Source: an uncultured Ectothiorhodospiraceae bacterium (GTDB lineage Bacteria; Pseudomonadota; Gammaproteobacteria; UBA6429; Thiohalophilaceae). Taken from it: a DNA stretch of 16,396 bases. The stretch covers positions 1 to 16,396 of the forward strand of contig CAMYMO010000111.1 of assembly GCA_947259425.1 (NCBI GenBank), read 5' to 3'. Position 1 is the first letter of the stretch. Every line of letters starts with the position of its first letter. Under the pieces are notes generated by a model. The model was not told where the DNA came from. It saw only the letters and a list, made by a program, of their open reading frames with translations, and searched no databases. Of this stretch, positions 5,082 to 13,009 are shown one piece after another. The translations under genes were made by a program, and so were the position numbers.

Positions 5082-6815
5082 CTATAAGCTGGCCCAAATC
5101 GATTCATAGTCAGCAGAATTTTTAGCTAACTGCGGGCTGACTGGACGTGAATCAGTAAATTCGATTTGATGTGCAGAGCCGACAGGGGTGGTAAACAGAA
5201 CATCCTGCACTTGAATCGAACGAGATTGACCATCAACAATCAATTGTATTTTATTGTGATCGAACTTGGTTGGCATGTTCGGCAAAAATAAAATATGTCC
5301 ATCTTCATTTTTTCCAAGCAAGCATTTTATCGGTTGAGATTTAACCCCAGACGTTAATTTAATTTCAGCTGGCTTCACAATTTGGCTACGCTTTTGGATT
5401 CCTGCCCGGATTGGACCCGTCGTCGGGCAAACCATCCAGCGAATTTCACCAAGTTGCCATTGGCCGGTTTTACCCCGGCAAGCAACCAGCTCACTAGTTT
5501 GAATATGTTCAACGCCATCTTGTGGTAACGCGATGCAGAAACCACCTTTGCTAATATTCATTACCTTGGCATTAAGATAGCTGTATACCTTCATGCGCAT
5601 ACTTTCAGTCCACGAGGGGGTAGGCGCATCCGGCTCAAAATAAGCGCTATCCCAAATGTCTTCACCCACGTCACGCGCGGTGATAAATTCTTGATTGCCT
5701 AATTCACCAGATTGGTTCGGAGGAATAGCAAGATTAAAGTTGTCATCTTCCACTTCAGCTTGGGGTTCAGCTTCAGGCTGATTTGCCTGGCGGCCATTGG
5801 ATATCACATAGTGAATTGCACTAACCCCTATCGCGACTTCAGCGTGGCCCTGAATCAAACGGCGTTCGCCATCCCGCGTGGGTGGACGTCCCCAGTTATT
5901 AAGCAGAATAAGCAAGGCACGGCGAGAAGTTACGCGCCCTCTTCCGAGCTTAATGGTTTCAACTCCGGGCTTCGCATTATTTAGAATTTTATTGATATGA
6001 ATTAATAGATTGGAAATATCCAAATAACGAACATCAATAAGTTGATTTTCTGCCTGCGAAATATTCTCAGCAATTAAACCGGGTGGGTAATCGGTCTCCA
6101 GGGTGAAAGCGTAGGTTGTCGTATTATTGTCACGATGAGCCGTTTTAATGGCGACATACGGAATCCAGAGGTCCAGGTTGTTTAAAACATCTTTTAATTC
6201 AGATGGCTTAAATAAATTAGGCGACAGTAATGAGTGTAATAAAAGCTTTTTGAATTCAGCGCCAATGCTGGTTTTGGTTGGGGTTTCACCCAGGCCGGTT
6301 ATTTTCGCATTGAGTAAATTATATTTTTCAACAAGTTGATAAATCCAATATAACTGCTGCCACATGCCTTTTTGATAGGGCATATAAAGTTGACGATAAT
6401 TGCTTAGCAACAAACTGGAATAATAAAAGATACGGTGCACTGAAGTAGTCACGACTTTTTTCCAGCCAAAGCGACTGAGTTCGATACTGTGTGCGATCAC
6501 CTGTTGGTAACCCAGGATAGTCTGGCGAAGCAGTTGGCTATAAAGATCGGCGACCTTGCGACGTTTTTGTGACAAGGGTAGCGGCTTGCCTGCATAGTGT
6601 CGATGCAGTTCAGGTAGAATAAGTTCAAGCGGTTCGCCAATGCCTTCGAGTAGGTGGAAATGATGTTTTACCGGAACGTCATCCTGGCGATTGACATCAC
6701 GCATAGCCATATATAACTGACGTGCAGTCTCACCAACCGAGGCAATCGGTAAATTATCCAACCAGTTTTTGATTGCGCCTGGTTCTGTGTCAAATTGTGT
6801 AAAGTTTGTTGTCAT
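5082..6815 (-). CDS. PilZ-like domain protein (possible cyclic-di-GMP-related regulator)
   Basis: The 577-residue protein has no signal peptide or clear membrane helix. Residues 1-170 are helical, with a TARQLYMAMRDVNR segment at 30-43 and YAGKPLPLS at 74-82, as in large uncharacterised gammaproteobacterial PilZ-family proteins (from memory). Residues 298-340 hold a conserved block (RRALLILLNNWGRPPTRDGE, then GHAEVAIGVSAIHYVI). An acidic linker (about 346-400) leads to a C-terminal beta region with the PilZ signature NISKGG at 420-425, GEIRW at 456-460 and AGI at 471-473. The N-terminal RxxxR arginines that bind cyclic-di-GMP in classical PilZ domains are not seen just before residue 420, so ligand binding is uncertain. 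The start at 6815 has only a weak ribosome site. No flagellar or pilus genes are adjacent. Confidence 0.65.
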   Translation of the reverse strand: MTTNFTQFDTEPGAIKNWLDNLPIASVGETARQLYMAMRDVNRQDDVPVKHHFHLLEGIGEPLELILPELHRHYAGKPLPLSQKRRKVADLYSQLLRQTILGYQQVIAHSIELSRFGWKKVVTTSVHRIFYYSSLLLSNYRQLYMPYQKGMWQQLYWIYQLVEKYNLLNAKITGLGETPTKTSIGAEFKKLLLHSLLSPNLFKPSELKDVLNNLDLWIPYVAIKTAHRDNNTTTYAFTLETDYPPGLIAENISQAENQLIDVRYLDISNLLIHINKILNNAKPGVETIKLGRGRVTSRRALLILLNNWGRPPTRDGERRLIQGHAEVAIGVSAIHYVISNGRQANQPEAEPQAEVEDDNFNLAIPPNQSGELGNQEFITARDVGEDIWDSAYFEPDAPTPSWTESMRMKVYSYLNAKVMNISKGGFCIALPQDGVEHIQTSELVACRGKTGQWQLGEIRWMVCPTTGPIRAGIQKRSQIVKPAEIKLTSGVKSQPIKCLLGKNEDGHILFLPNMPTKFDHNKIQLIVDGQSRSIQVQDVLFTTPVGSAHQIEFTDSRPVSPQLAKNSADYESIWASL

Positions 6816-7051
6816 ATTTCAGTCAGTCTCAAATCATATCCAACACTATGCAATTTGATTGCCAGTTATGCCGCCAATCTTAACTAATTTAGATTAGGCA
6901 GGCTTAGTAAGTGCTTACATCTATGTGAACTGGGGGAGATAGATTGGTGCGCGAAAACAGGCAGGCAATAATTTGCCATAAAACATATTCTTTTATGTAC
7001 TGTTCTATTATTCACGTCCAAAAACGTGTCCCCCAAATCACACAATAATAG

Positions 7052-7067
7052 TGTGATTCAGTTCACA
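7052..7067. promoter_or_regulatory. Perfect CRP/Vfr-type binding site
   Basis: TGTGATTCAGTTCACA matches the CRP core TGTGA-N6-TCACA exactly in both half-sites and is followed by TTTT, as in strong sites. Its centre lies about 342 bases before mnmG and 244 bases before the PilZ-like gene. A crp gene is not in the window. Confidence 0.6.
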
Positions 7068-7085
7068 TTTTACTACAGAGAGTAG

Positions 7086-7114
7086 AGGACATTCAAAAAA
7101 AGCTCCATGATATT
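7086..7114 (+). promoter_or_regulatory. Candidate CRP-dependent (class I) promoter
   Basis: AGGACA at 7086-7091 (4 of 6) and GATATT at 7109-7114 (4 of 6) are 17 bp apart. Initiation would be near 7121, which puts the CRP site centre (7059.5) at about -61.5, the class I position. Weak hexamers are normal for activator-dependent promoters, but this is a pattern match only. Confidence 0.3.
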
Positions 7115-7167
7115 TTGGTTACAAATTGTCAACACTTGAGCTAACTAGTTGAGATTATTAATGAAAT

Positions 7168-7191
7168 AAACCACATAACTAGTGGTTTTAT
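7168..7191 (+). terminator. Weak terminator-like hairpin
   Basis: AAACCAC/GTGGTTT forms a perfect 7-bp stem with a 7-base loop and runs into TTTTATAT. The stem has little GC and the T-run is short, so termination is uncertain. With the start near 7121 it would bound a transcript of about 70 nt. Confidence 0.25.
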
Positions 7192-7336
7192 ATAGAAAAG
7201 TTAAACCAGTAGTATTTAAATAGTCTTTGCTCAATTTAATGACTGTTATTATATAAGCAAAACCTTAATTCAATCTTAATAATAAGGGTTTCATAGAATT
7301 TCCAAATATTATTATTTACAACCAGTTAGATTCAAA

Positions 7337-7366
7337 TTGGCTAAGAATTAGACTTATGCGTACAAT
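7337..7366 (+). promoter_or_regulatory. Candidate mnmG promoter
   Basis: TTGGCT at 7337-7342 and TACAAT at 7361-7366 are 18 bp apart; the -10 is 5 of 6. The predicted leader is about 30 bases. There is no clear Shine-Dalgarno sequence before the ATG at 7402. Confidence 0.4.
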
Positions 7367-7401
7367 AATGGGCTGTTAAATTCTTAAGCTATTGTTAACC
7401 C

Positions 7402-9297
7402 ATGCAATATCAAGACAAGTTCGATGTAATTATCGTTGGCGGTGGTCATGCCGGGACCGAGGCTGCGTTGGCGGCTGCGCGTATGGGTTGCAAGACCTTG
7501 TTGTTGACTCACAATATCGAAACACTTGGTCAGATGAGCTGTAATCCCGCTATCGGCGGTATTGGCAAAGGTCATCTGGTCAAAGAGGTCGATGCATTGG
7601 GCGGCCTGATGGCGAAGGCCATTGATGTGGCCGGCATCCAGTTTCGTATCTTGAATGCGAGTAAAGGACCGGCAGTACGCGCAACTCGCGCCCAGGCTGA
7701 TCGCGTGCTCTATAAGAGTGCAGTACGTCAGGTTCTGGAAAACACGCCGAATTTAACTCTGTTCCAACAAGCTGTGGATGATCTGATCGTGTCAGGTGAG
7801 CAGGTGATCGGCGTGCTGACACAAATGGGTTTGAAGTTCCAAGCCCCCTCCGTCGTACTCACCGTCGGTACCTTTCTTGGCGGTTTAATCCATATTGGCG
7901 AATCGAATTACCAGGGCGGCCGTGCGGGTGATCCACCGGCGAATGCCTTATCCAAACGATTACGTGAGCTGCCATTTAATGTCGAGCGTTTGAAAACGGG
8001 TACCCCGCCTCGCATTGACGGTAAGACAATCGATTATTCGCAGTTGCAAGCCCAGCCGGGTGATGAACCGATACCGGTGTTTTCATTTATGGGATCGGCA
8101 GCGGATCACCCGCAACAGGTGGCTTGCCATATTACTTATACGTCAGAACAAACCCATGAGGTCATTCGCAACGGCCTGCATCGCTCGCCCATGTACAGTG
8201 GTGTTATTGAAGGTGTGGGCCCACGCTATTGCCCCTCTATCGAAGATAAGGTTGTGCGCTTTGCTGAACGTGATGCACATCAAATCTTTGTTGAGCCAGA
8301 AGGATTGACCTCAACAGAAGTTTATCCAAACGGTATTTCGACGAGTTTACCCTTTGATGTGCAGTATGAATTTGTTCGCTCGATAAAAGGTTTTGAGAAT
8401 GCGCATATTACTCGTCCTGGTTACGCGATTGAGTATGATTATTTTGACCCGCGTGATTTAAAGTCTTCATTAGAGACCAAACACATTTCAGGCCTGTTTT
8501 TTGCGGGTCAAATTAATGGAACGACCGGTTATGAAGAAGCCGCCGCACAAGGATTGATTGCCGGTATGAACGCAGCTTTAGCTGTTCAGGGGAAAGATAC
8601 CTGGACGCCACGTCGAGATGAAGCTTATATTGGTGTATTGATTGACGACCTGATTACTCGTGGCACTAACGAACCCTATCGTATGTTTACCTCACGTGCG
8701 GAATATCGACTGCTGCTGCGTGAAGATAATGCAGACTTACGCTTAACCGAACAAGCGAACAAGCTAGGTATGATTGATGATATACGTTGGCAGGCCTTTA
8801 ATGAAAAACAAGCGACATTAAATAAAGAACAGCAACGCTTGCATGAAACGTTTGTACATCCGGGTAAAATGGATTCTGAGTTGGAGCGTAAGGTGCTGGA
8901 AAAACCGCTTTCAAAAGAGGCGCGTTTGTCGGAGTTATTACGTCGTCCCGGTCTCGGTTATAACGATGTGATGGCATTGGCTGGTATTGAAGATGGTCAA
9001 ACCGATGAAACCATTATTGAACAGCTCGAGATCCAGGCAAAGTATGCTGGTTACATCGATCGTCAACATGATGAAATTGCAAAGCAGCAACGACATGAAG
9101 AAACTCAATTGCCGAGCGATTTACAATATGATCAGGTAAAAGGTTTATCTGCTGAAGTGGCGGAGAAGTTAGCGCGAATTAAGCCAGAGACGATTGGACA
9201 GGCAGCACGCATTCAGGGTATTACGCCGGCCGCAATTTCAATATTGTTAGTCTATTTAAAAAAGCGCAAGTTGAGTAACCGTCGTCAGTCAGCCTAA
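7402..9297 (+). CDS. mnmG: tRNA uridine-5-carboxymethylaminomethyl modification enzyme MnmG (GidA)
   Basis: MnmG is the FAD-dependent partner of MnmE. Together they add the carboxymethylaminomethyl group to the wobble uridine of certain tRNAs, using methylene-tetrahydrofolate and NADH. The 631-residue length matches E. coli (629). The FAD Rossmann motif GGGHAGTEAALAAARMG is at 13-29. The signature CNPAIGGIGKGHL is at 47-59 with Cys47, and the second conserved cysteine, Cys277, sits in PRYCPSIEDK. The FAGQINGTTGYEEAAAQG block is at 367-384. The helical MnmE-binding C-terminus is present. It is followed by a terminator-like hairpin and a DUF302 gene instead of rsmG directly. mnmE is not upstream in this window. 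Confidence 0.98.
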   Translation: MQYQDKFDVIIVGGGHAGTEAALAAARMGCKTLLLTHNIETLGQMSCNPAIGGIGKGHLVKEVDALGGLMAKAIDVAGIQFRILNASKGPAVRATRAQADRVLYKSAVRQVLENTPNLTLFQQAVDDLIVSGEQVIGVLTQMGLKFQAPSVVLTVGTFLGGLIHIGESNYQGGRAGDPPANALSKRLRELPFNVERLKTGTPPRIDGKTIDYSQLQAQPGDEPIPVFSFMGSAADHPQQVACHITYTSEQTHEVIRNGLHRSPMYSGVIEGVGPRYCPSIEDKVVRFAERDAHQIFVEPEGLTSTEVYPNGISTSLPFDVQYEFVRSIKGFENAHITRPGYAIEYDYFDPRDLKSSLETKHISGLFFAGQINGTTGYEEAAAQGLIAGMNAALAVQGKDTWTPRRDEAYIGVLIDDLITRGTNEPYRMFTSRAEYRLLLREDNADLRLTEQANKLGMIDDIRWQAFNEKQATLNKEQQRLHETFVHPGKMDSELERKVLEKPLSKEARLSELLRRPGLGYNDVMALAGIEDGQTDETIIEQLEIQAKYAGYIDRQHDEIAKQQRHEETQLPSDLQYDQVKGLSAEVAEKLARIKPETIGQAARIQGITPAAISILLVYLKKRKLSNRRQSA

Positions 9298-9433
9298 CTC
9301 CAGTCATTCTTCCTTGATATCAAGGCGCGTGATTTAATACAAATATTTTTAGTAATTGATCGAGTAAATCAGTCGGGAATTGAACTCGGGTCCTCAATGC
9401 GGGTCAAAAATTTAGCTTAGTAAAGTAAAGTGT

Positions 9434-9459
9434 GGGGTATAGTGATACACCCTGTTTTT
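9434..9459 (+). terminator. Intrinsic terminator downstream of mnmG
   Basis: GGGGTAT (9434-9440) pairs with ATAC-A-CCC (9445-9452) with a bulged A and the loop AGTG, followed by TG and TTTTT at 9455-9459. It lies 137 bases past the mnmG stop and 104 bases before the DUF302 gene. The stem is modest but the T-run supports the call. Confidence 0.55.
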
Positions 9460-9562
9460 GTTAGACTGGCTTAAGCTTATGTTAGATTTTACCGAGTAAG
9501 CTAATAAAATTATAAAATTAACTGGATTAAACCCGATTAGATCATTCAAGAGGAACCCTGCT

Positions 9563-10018
9563 ATGTTGAAGAGAACACTGTTTGTTTTGGTATTGACGGT
9601 ATTCGCAAGCTCTGTGATGGCTGGCGATAACGGCATTATTAAAAAGAAAAGTATGCATTCGGTAACGGCAACACTCGACCGCCTGGAAAACATCTTAACC
9701 AAGAAAGGCATTAGCATTGCCGTACGCTGGAAGCATAGCGACAAAGCAAAAGGTGTTGGTATGACGCTACGTGATACGGAAATTATGATCTTTGGCAATC
9801 CGAAAATGGGCTCACCGCTAATGATCAGCAATCAGGAGATTGGCATCGATTTACCGATGAAGGCATTGGCCTATAAAGATGCAAACGGTCAGGTTTGGTT
9901 AGCGTATAACGACCCGGCTTATTTAAAAAAGCGTCACGGTATAAGCGATAAAGACAAAATTTTTACCAAAATGACTGGCGTGCTCGATAAACTGACCAGC
10001 AAGGCGGTTGCCAAGTAA
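9563..10018 (+). CDS. Exported DUF302 family protein
   Basis: The 151-residue product starts with a clear signal peptide, about residues 1-20, ending SSVMA before GDNG, so it is probably periplasmic. The mature part follows the DUF302 pattern as I know it: SVTATLDRLENILTKKGI at 33-50, WKHSDKAKGVGM, IFGNPKMGSPLM at 76-87, and then the DLPMKALAYKDANGQVWLAY core at 96-115. The family is widespread; its biochemical role is not established. The start ATG at 9563 has AAGAGGA at 9548-9554, a good ribosome site. It sits alone between the mnmG terminator and rsmG, two genes that are usually adjacent, so it looks like an insertion with its own expression. Confidence 0.85.
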   Translation: MLKRTLFVLVLTVFASSVMAGDNGIIKKKSMHSVTATLDRLENILTKKGISIAVRWKHSDKAKGVGMTLRDTEIMIFGNPKMGSPLMISNQEIGIDLPMKALAYKDANGQVWLAYNDPAYLKKRHGISDKDKIFTKMTGVLDKLTSKAVAK

Positions 10019-10075
10019 GATTCATCTTGAGTCAGATAGCCATTATTTGGCTTCAAGCTAGTTGGGCTCAGCAAG

Positions 10076-10720
10076 TTGAGTAGTACAAAAGGATTTGCTA
10101 TTCAGCTTGAGAATGCCTGCTTGAACAACGGTATTGATCTGGATGTTTCCCAGCAAGCCAGCCTGATTGGCTATTTGTCGTTACTGGCGAAATGGAATCG
10201 TGCTTACAATTTAACCTCGATTCCAGGCCCGCAATGGGTCAATGAGCTGTTACTGGATGCCTTAGTCGCTCTGCCTTATATCCATAATGGCCCTATTCTA
10301 GATGTGGGTAGTGGTGCGGGTTTGCCGGGTATCCCGCTGGCGATTGCCCGCCCCGAATTAGATTTCACCCTGTTAGACAGCAATGGTAAAAAAATCAGAT
10401 TTATCAAGCAGGTAGCGATTGATCTAAAGCTTACTAACCTGGATGTGATACAGTCACGAATAGAAGACTTCACAGCAGCCTCTGGTTATGCTTTGATCGT
10501 CTCCAGGGCCTATGCCGAGTTAGATGTCTTTTTAAATAGTACCGCGCATCTGCTTGCGAAACAGGGTCATTGGCTAGCCTGGAAAGGGGCCAAACTGGAA
10601 TCAGAATTAGAAAAAGTCAGCATGCCGGTCGTCGTCAATGAGACCGTTGAAGTCAAACTACCCGACGTTGCTGGCCATCGATATTTATTAGATATTTCAA
10701 GAACACAGGCGACAGGGTGA
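10076..10720 (+). CDS. rsmG: 16S rRNA (guanine527-N7)-methyltransferase RsmG (GidB)
   Basis: RsmG methylates G527 of 16S rRNA with S-adenosylmethionine; its loss gives low-level streptomycin resistance in several bacteria. The 214-residue protein has the N-terminal segment LLAKWNRAYNLTS at 36-48 and the SAM motif DVGSGAGLPGIPLAI at 76-90. The SRAYAEL block is at about 143-149. The start is TTG at 10076: the only upstream in-frame stop is TAG at 10037, no ATG or GTG lies between, and the family N-terminus aligns from about here. The ribosome site is weak. The stop TGA at 10718-10720 is next to the parA start, so the two are probably coupled. Confidence 0.95.
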   Translation: MSSTKGFAIQLENACLNNGIDLDVSQQASLIGYLSLLAKWNRAYNLTSIPGPQWVNELLLDALVALPYIHNGPILDVGSGAGLPGIPLAIARPELDFTLLDSNGKKIRFIKQVAIDLKLTNLDVIQSRIEDFTAASGYALIVSRAYAELDVFLNSTAHLLAKQGHWLAWKGAKLESELEKVSMPVVVNETVEVKLPDVAGHRYLLDISRTQATG

Positions 10721-10725
10721 GGAAA

Positions 10726-11517
10726 ATGGGCAAGATTATTGCCGTTGCAAATCAAAAAGGCGGTGTGGGTAAAACCACGACCTGCATCAATCTTGCCGCC
10801 TCGTTGGCCGCGACCAAACGCAAGGTGTTGCTGGTGGACATGGATCCCCAGGGTAATGCGACTATGGGCTCTGGCATCAATAAAAGCGAACTCAAGCTGA
10901 CCTCTTGCGACGTGTTATTGGACGAATGTGCTATCGAAGATGCCATTGTTCGATCGGAGCAAGCCGAATTTGATATCTTGCCGGCCAATGGTGATTTGAC
11001 GGCCGCGGAAGTCTCGCTAATCGAATTTCAGCATCGCGAGGCTCGCTTGCGAACGGCACTGACGTCAGTACGGGATAAATACCACTATATACTTATTGAT
11101 TGTCCGCCATCATTAAACATGCTGACATTAAATGCGATGGTGGCCGCGCAATCGGTCATGATCCCGATGCAATGCGAATACTATGCATTAGAAGGTTTGA
11201 CGGCCTTGCTTGAAACCATTAACAAGATTCAGGCTTCCGTCAATCCCGAGCTTAATGTGGAAGGTTTGCTACGCACTATGTTTGATCCCCGCAATAACCT
11301 GGCCAACGATGTTTCCGGGCAATTACTAGTGCATTTCCCAAAAAAGGTCTATCGGACGGTGATTCCACGTAATGTCCGCTTAGCCGAGGCACCGAGTTAC
11401 GGTACTCCAGTCATTCAATACGACAAAACCTCGCGTGGTGCGCGTGCCTATCTGGCACTGGCGGGCGAGATTCTACGCAAGCACGAAGGTGCCACCCTGC
11501 TTAGTAAAGTCAACTAA
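10726..11517 (+). CDS. parA: Chromosome partitioning ATPase ParA (Soj)
   Basis: ParA is a deviant-Walker ATPase that binds the nucleoid non-specifically and, with ParB on parS, segregates replication origins. The 263-residue product (from ATG 10726) starts MGKIIAVANQKGGVGKTT, with the deviant Walker A at 11-18. VDMDPQGN at 37-44 and the Walker B strand ILIDCPPS at 122-129 follow. ATG 10726 gives the family N-terminus, with GAGG at 10719-10722, rather close. An in-frame GTG at 10717 overlapping the rsmG stop would add MRK and is a possible alternative. No N-terminal DNA-binding domain is present, which marks the chromosomal rather than the P1-plasmid type. parB follows only after 409 bases. 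Confidence 0.95.
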   Translation: MGKIIAVANQKGGVGKTTTCINLAASLAATKRKVLLVDMDPQGNATMGSGINKSELKLTSCDVLLDECAIEDAIVRSEQAEFDILPANGDLTAAEVSLIEFQHREARLRTALTSVRDKYHYILIDCPPSLNMLTLNAMVAAQSVMIPMQCEYYALEGLTALLETINKIQASVNPELNVEGLLRTMFDPRNNLANDVSGQLLVHFPKKVYRTVIPRNVRLAEAPSYGTPVIQYDKTSRGARAYLALAGEILRKHEGATLLSKVN

Positions 11518-11926
11518 TTCTCCCTAAATCATTACAAACTTTCGCCGATCTCTTTGCGATTATTTTTACTCTTAGCATGCACTAAATAATCCTGGTTTGA
11601 TGCTGCGTGCCAACAAGGCTCCCTGCACTTAGGCTAAATCCAATTAAGAGTCAGTGGGTTTGACTCATTCGTTAATGACCCCGCAGATGATGAGCGTCGT
11701 GATTGTTTACCCGAAGTGCAACCTGCAATAGACACTTTTAGGAATGTTGCGGCTGCTTGGTAAAAAATTACTAGGTATGGTTGACGTTGCAAATAGAGGT
11801 AAGGAATAACGACGAGCTGGTAGAATTTTTACAGCCCAAGAGTCTAAACCCGCCAGCTGAACCTGAATTTAAAGCCGTTAAGCTAAAAGCATGCAATTGT
11901 GGGCCGGTTGTTTTAAGCTAGCCACT
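11518..11926 (+). other. 409-base gap between parA and parB with possible gene remnants
   Basis: parA and parB are normally adjacent or overlapping. Here a long gap holds two short protein-like frames. One is open from 11638 to the stop at 11761-11763 (including DSFVNDPADDERRDCLPEV) but has no usable start before its late GTG. The other runs from TTG 11781 to the stop at 11919-11921 (46 residues, including RNNDELVEFLQPK), ending five bases before the parB ATG. Neither is recognised. An inverted repeat GAGTCA/TGACTC with a 7-base loop is at 11648-11666. TTGACG at 11781 could be a -35 for parB, but no good -10 is spaced from it. No parS consensus was found. Confidence 0.4.
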
Positions 11927-12796
11927 ATGAAAAAACGTGGATTAGGAAGAGGTCTGGATGCCTTATTGGGCAGCAGCGCGGTTGGCGATACGCCTACGAC
12001 TGCCAAGGCGGATGCGGGTCTGCGTGAAGTGGCCGTCGACTTAATTGATCGCAGTCCTTATCAGCCACGCGCGGACTTTAATGAAGAGGCCTTACAGGAA
12101 TTGGCTGATTCAATACGTGCACAAGGTGTCATTCAGCCCGTTGTCGTCCGTCCTAATCTCACGACGCCAGGCCGATTCGAGCTGATTGCGGGTGAACGTC
12201 GCTGGCGAGCGGCGCAGTTAGCGGGACTGCACGAAGTGCCGACCGTGGTTCGTGAGGTAGATGACCAGGCCGCAATGGCCATGGCCTTGATTGAGAATAT
12301 CCAACGCCAGGCCTTGAATCCAATTGAAGAGGCCGTCGCCCTTAACCGTTTAATCGATGAATTTGGTTTAACCCATGAACAAACCGCCGAAGCGGTGGGT
12401 CGTTCACGGGCGGCGGTCAGTAATATGTTACGACTGCTTAATCTAGAGGCCGGGGTAAAAGCCATGCTCGAACAGGGCAAGCTGGAGATGGGCCATGCGC
12501 GTGCTTTGCTTGGTTTACGTGGCGGTGCTCAGTTTAAAGCGGCGCAAGAGGTTGAGCACAAAGGTTTATCCGTGCGTGAAACAGAACGCCTGGTTAAAAA
12601 GACCGCCTCCCCCGAAGCGATCAAGCCGTCAACGGCCAAGATCGTTGATCCAGACACACAGCGCCTTGAGCAGGACTTATCAGAGAAATTAGGGGCGCGT
12701 GTGCATTTTCAAGCTGGCAAAGGCGGTAAGGGTAAATTGGTGATTTCCTATAATTCCAATGACGAACTGGATGGCATCCTCGAACACATCAAGTAG
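11927..12796 (+). CDS. parB: Chromosome partitioning protein ParB (Spo0J)
   Basis: ParB is a CTP-dependent clamp that loads at parS and spreads; it stimulates ParA. With the start at ATG 11927 the product is 289 residues and begins with the conserved MKKRGLGRGLDALL, the ParA-stimulating peptide. The CTPase/ParB-N motifs are YQPR at 45-48, GERRWRA at 89-95 and ENIQR at 123-127. The helix-turn-helix is at about 147-170 (HEQTAEAVGRSRAAVSNML), and a C-terminal dimerisation domain is present (about 245-289). An in-frame ATG at 11891 would add twelve residues that do not fit the family. No Shine-Dalgarno sequence is obvious. It is separated from parA by an unusual gap. Confidence 0.96.
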   Translation: MKKRGLGRGLDALLGSSAVGDTPTTAKADAGLREVAVDLIDRSPYQPRADFNEEALQELADSIRAQGVIQPVVVRPNLTTPGRFELIAGERRWRAAQLAGLHEVPTVVREVDDQAAMAMALIENIQRQALNPIEEAVALNRLIDEFGLTHEQTAEAVGRSRAAVSNMLRLLNLEAGVKAMLEQGKLEMGHARALLGLRGGAQFKAAQEVEHKGLSVRETERLVKKTASPEAIKPSTAKIVDPDTQRLEQDLSEKLGARVHFQAGKGGKGKLVISYNSNDELDGILEHIK

Positions 12797-12931
12797 CGAA
12801 CCCCTTCAGCTCCCTAAGTCGTTATTTTTCCTCAAAAAACAGTAAAAAAATTCCACTAGTTCAAAATTTGCCTGGAATACCCTATTCACGACCAGGATTT
12901 AGAGCCGCACAGATAGCTTAACGTCGCCCTT

Positions 12932-12937
12932 TATAAT
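12932..12937 (+). promoter_or_regulatory. Consensus -10 element ahead of the binding protein/kinase pair
   Basis: TATAAT is embedded in the dyad CTTTATAATAAAG (12929-12941). No good -35 lies 16-18 bp upstream, so activation by a regulator would be needed or the match is chance. It would give a leader of about 66 bases for the gene at 13010. The rest of the 213-base intergenic region after parB shows no clear terminator. Confidence 0.3.
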
Positions 12938-13009
12938 AAAGCGATACCTAAAGCACACCGGCTGATAAGTCGATACTAATAACGTTAATATTTATTCCGG
13001 TTTAATTTA

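Larger units (their letters stand above)
6816..7401. other. 586-base AT-rich intergenic region between divergent PilZ-like gene and mnmG
   Basis: No open frame longer than about a dozen codons is seen on either strand. The region is AT-rich, especially 7130-7400. It contains a perfect CRP-type site (7052-7067), which shares bases with the inverted repeat AATCACAC/GTGTGATT (7036-7058). Other dyads are CTAAT/ATTAG (6884-6897) and AAACCAC/GTGGTTT (7168-7188). Two 8-of-9 matches to the DnaA box TTATNCACA are present, TTATTCACG at 7008-7016 and TTATTTACA at 7312-7320, which is not more than chance allows in such DNA. The region upstream of mnmG is oriC in E. coli and Vibrio, so an origin is possible but unsupported here. 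Confidence 0.5.

Noticed and set aside
9373..9394. tRNA T-arm-like sequence on the minus strand after mnmG (a GTTCAATT core)
   Set aside because: The five bases on each side of the loop (CCGAG and CCCGA) do not pair, and no acceptor, D or anticodon stems are found around it.
10717..10725. GTG at 10717 as the parA start
   Set aside because: It is possible through overlap with the rsmG stop, but ATG at 10726 gives the family N-terminus; kept only as an alternative.
11891..11926. ATG at 11891 as the parB start
   Set aside because: It adds twelve residues not found in the family, whereas MKKRGLGRGL at 11927 is the conserved N-terminus.
10000..13000. parS sites (TGTTNCACGTGAAACA-like) near parAB
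   Set aside because: No CACGTG-centred palindrome close to consensus was found by eye in the window; parS may lie elsewhere.
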